In this document: positions 63,435 through 64,000 of the stretch, piece after piece
How the letters are laid out: the number at the start of each line of letters is the position of its first letter
How positions within the stretch are numbered: position 1 is the first letter of the stretch
NCBI RefSeq assembly: GCF_014637725.1
Contig: NZ_BMFC01000012.1
Span: 62,001-126,000, forward strand
Length of the DNA stretch: 64,000 nt
Reading direction: 5' to 3'
DNA from: Marivita lacus
GTDB taxonomy: Bacteria > Pseudomonadota > Alphaproteobacteria > Rhodobacterales > Rhodobacteraceae
Position numbers and translations under genes: made by a program
The notes under the pieces: generated by a model
Databases searched by the model: none
What the model was told of the DNA's origin: nothing
What the model saw: only the letters and a program-made list of their open reading frames with translations

Positions 63435-64000
63435 TCAGGCGGTGGCTGTGGTGACGATCGCGCCAAGCTCCAGTGCGATGTCGTCGATGGCCCCCATCGC
63501 ATCCACACGGGCAAGCGCGCCCTGTGCGTCGTAGAATGCGATAAGAGGCGCGGTCTGTGCATGATATGCATCAAGCCGGGCTGCGACCGTTTCGGCCGTG
63601 TCATCGGCGCGACGCCTGAAGTCGGTGCCCTGGCACTTGTCGCATTGGCCTTGTGTCTTCGGGGCCTTGAAGCTGTCGTGGTAGCCTTCGCCGCAGGTCC
63701 CGCAGGTGAAGCGCCCGGAAATCCGGTCGACCATCGCGGCATCGTCGACATCGAGGCTGATCGCCGCGTTGATGCGTTGCCCGTTTTCCGCAAGCAGCGT
63801 GTCCAGCGCCTCGGCCTGCACGGTTGTGCGGGGGAACCCGTCAAGGATCACACCGCGCACGCAATCCGCGTCTGTCAAACGGTCGCGCAGAATGGCGATG
63901 ACGATGTCGTCGCTCACCAGATCACCGGCTTCCATGACCGCCTTGGCTTGCTTGCCTGCGTCGGTACCATTGGCCACCGCCGCGCGCAACAGGTCCCCGG
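63435..64000 (-). CDS. adk: Adenylate kinase, 5' end beyond the window
   Basis: Only the C-terminal 188 residues are visible; the P-loop lies outside to the right. The partial frame begins GDLLRAAVANGT, then DGFPRTTVQAEAL (NMP-binding) and a four-Cys zinc LID (CGTC and CDKC, with GRFTCGTCGEGY), then RADDTAETVAARLDAYH. It catalyses ATP + AMP to 2 ADP. The zinc-type LID is found in some alphaproteobacteria and Gram-positives. Confidence 0.94.
   Translation of the reverse strand, partial: GDLLRAAVANGTDAGKQAKAVMEAGDLVSDDIVIAILRDRLTDADCVRGVILDGFPRTTVQAEALDTLLAENGQRINAAISLDVDDAAMVDRISGRFTCGTCGEGYHDSFKAPKTQGQCDKCQGTDFRRRADDTAETVAARLDAYHAQTAPLIAFYDAQGALARVDAMGAIDDIALELGAIVTTATA

Overview
The window is high-GC alphaproteobacterial DNA of Rhodobacterales (Roseobacter-group) type. 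The evidence is dense ATGA-coupled operons, two tripartite tricarboxylate transporters (TTT), a Na+-NQR operon, an RTX/DUF4214 secreted protein, sulfonate-type catabolism, and the symporter/DUF294/exonuclease neighbourhood common in marine relatives. No tRNA or rRNA gene was recognised.

Region 1 (1-12.5 kb) is an accessory defence island. A small putative HTH protein precedes a predicted anti-phage dCTP deaminase, which is translationally coupled to an unrecognised 178-aa protein. A complete type I restriction-modification system follows (hsdM, hsdS, a four-cysteine mini-ORF, hsdR), then a winged-helix protein, a ParB-like protein, a serine recombinase and a convergent tyrosine integrase. A 25-bp perfect direct repeat at 2987-3011 and 12494-12518 brackets the restriction/recombinase block, the second copy lying just upstream of the integrase start. 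This suggests a discrete 9.5-kb mobile cassette.

Region 2 (13-16.6 kb) holds an OmpA-family protein with a long Ala/Glu-rich stalk. It is followed by two IS5-type remnants in the same orientation, flanking a 213-aa orphan gene.

Region 3 (16.6-26 kb) is an Na+-NQR-like operon on the minus strand: nqrA, B, C, D, E, F, apbE, a short nqrM and a CBS-domain gene. NqrB is unusually short. A five-haem cytochrome c is divergent from nqrA, and a CPA2-type cation/proton antiporter lies beyond it.

Region 4 (26-33.6 kb) is a LacI-regulated cluster: an acylating aldehyde dehydrogenase and an acyl-CoA ligase resembling SauS/SauT of sulfoacetate catabolism, with TctC/TctB/TctA.

Region 5 (34-43.2 kb) contains the RTX/DUF4214 protein, a four-gene cluster (renalase-like flavoprotein, membrane methyltransferase, UbiG-like methyltransferase, DUF4149-like protein), a RhlE-type helicase with a structured leader, and a two-subunit molybdenum hydroxylase.

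Region 6 (43.3-57.4 kb) is a tightly coupled catabolic operon: four-subunit succinate dehydrogenase-like complex, class I fumarase-like alpha and beta subunits separated by a family III CoA-transferase, sulfite oxidase-like molybdoenzyme and ThDP enzyme. It is followed by GST, TauE/SafE exporter and LysR genes and a second TTT. The upstream regions of the operon and of the second tctC share the 11-mer TTGCTTACAGA, linking transporter and enzymes to the LysR protein. I infer catabolism of an unsaturated or sulfonated C4-type dicarboxylate; the substrate is not known.

Region 7 (57.4-64 kb) is core-like: membrane-anchored exonuclease, small membrane protein, DUF294/CBS/cNMP protein, sodium:solute symporter with DUF4212 partner, and an adenylate kinase running off the right edge.
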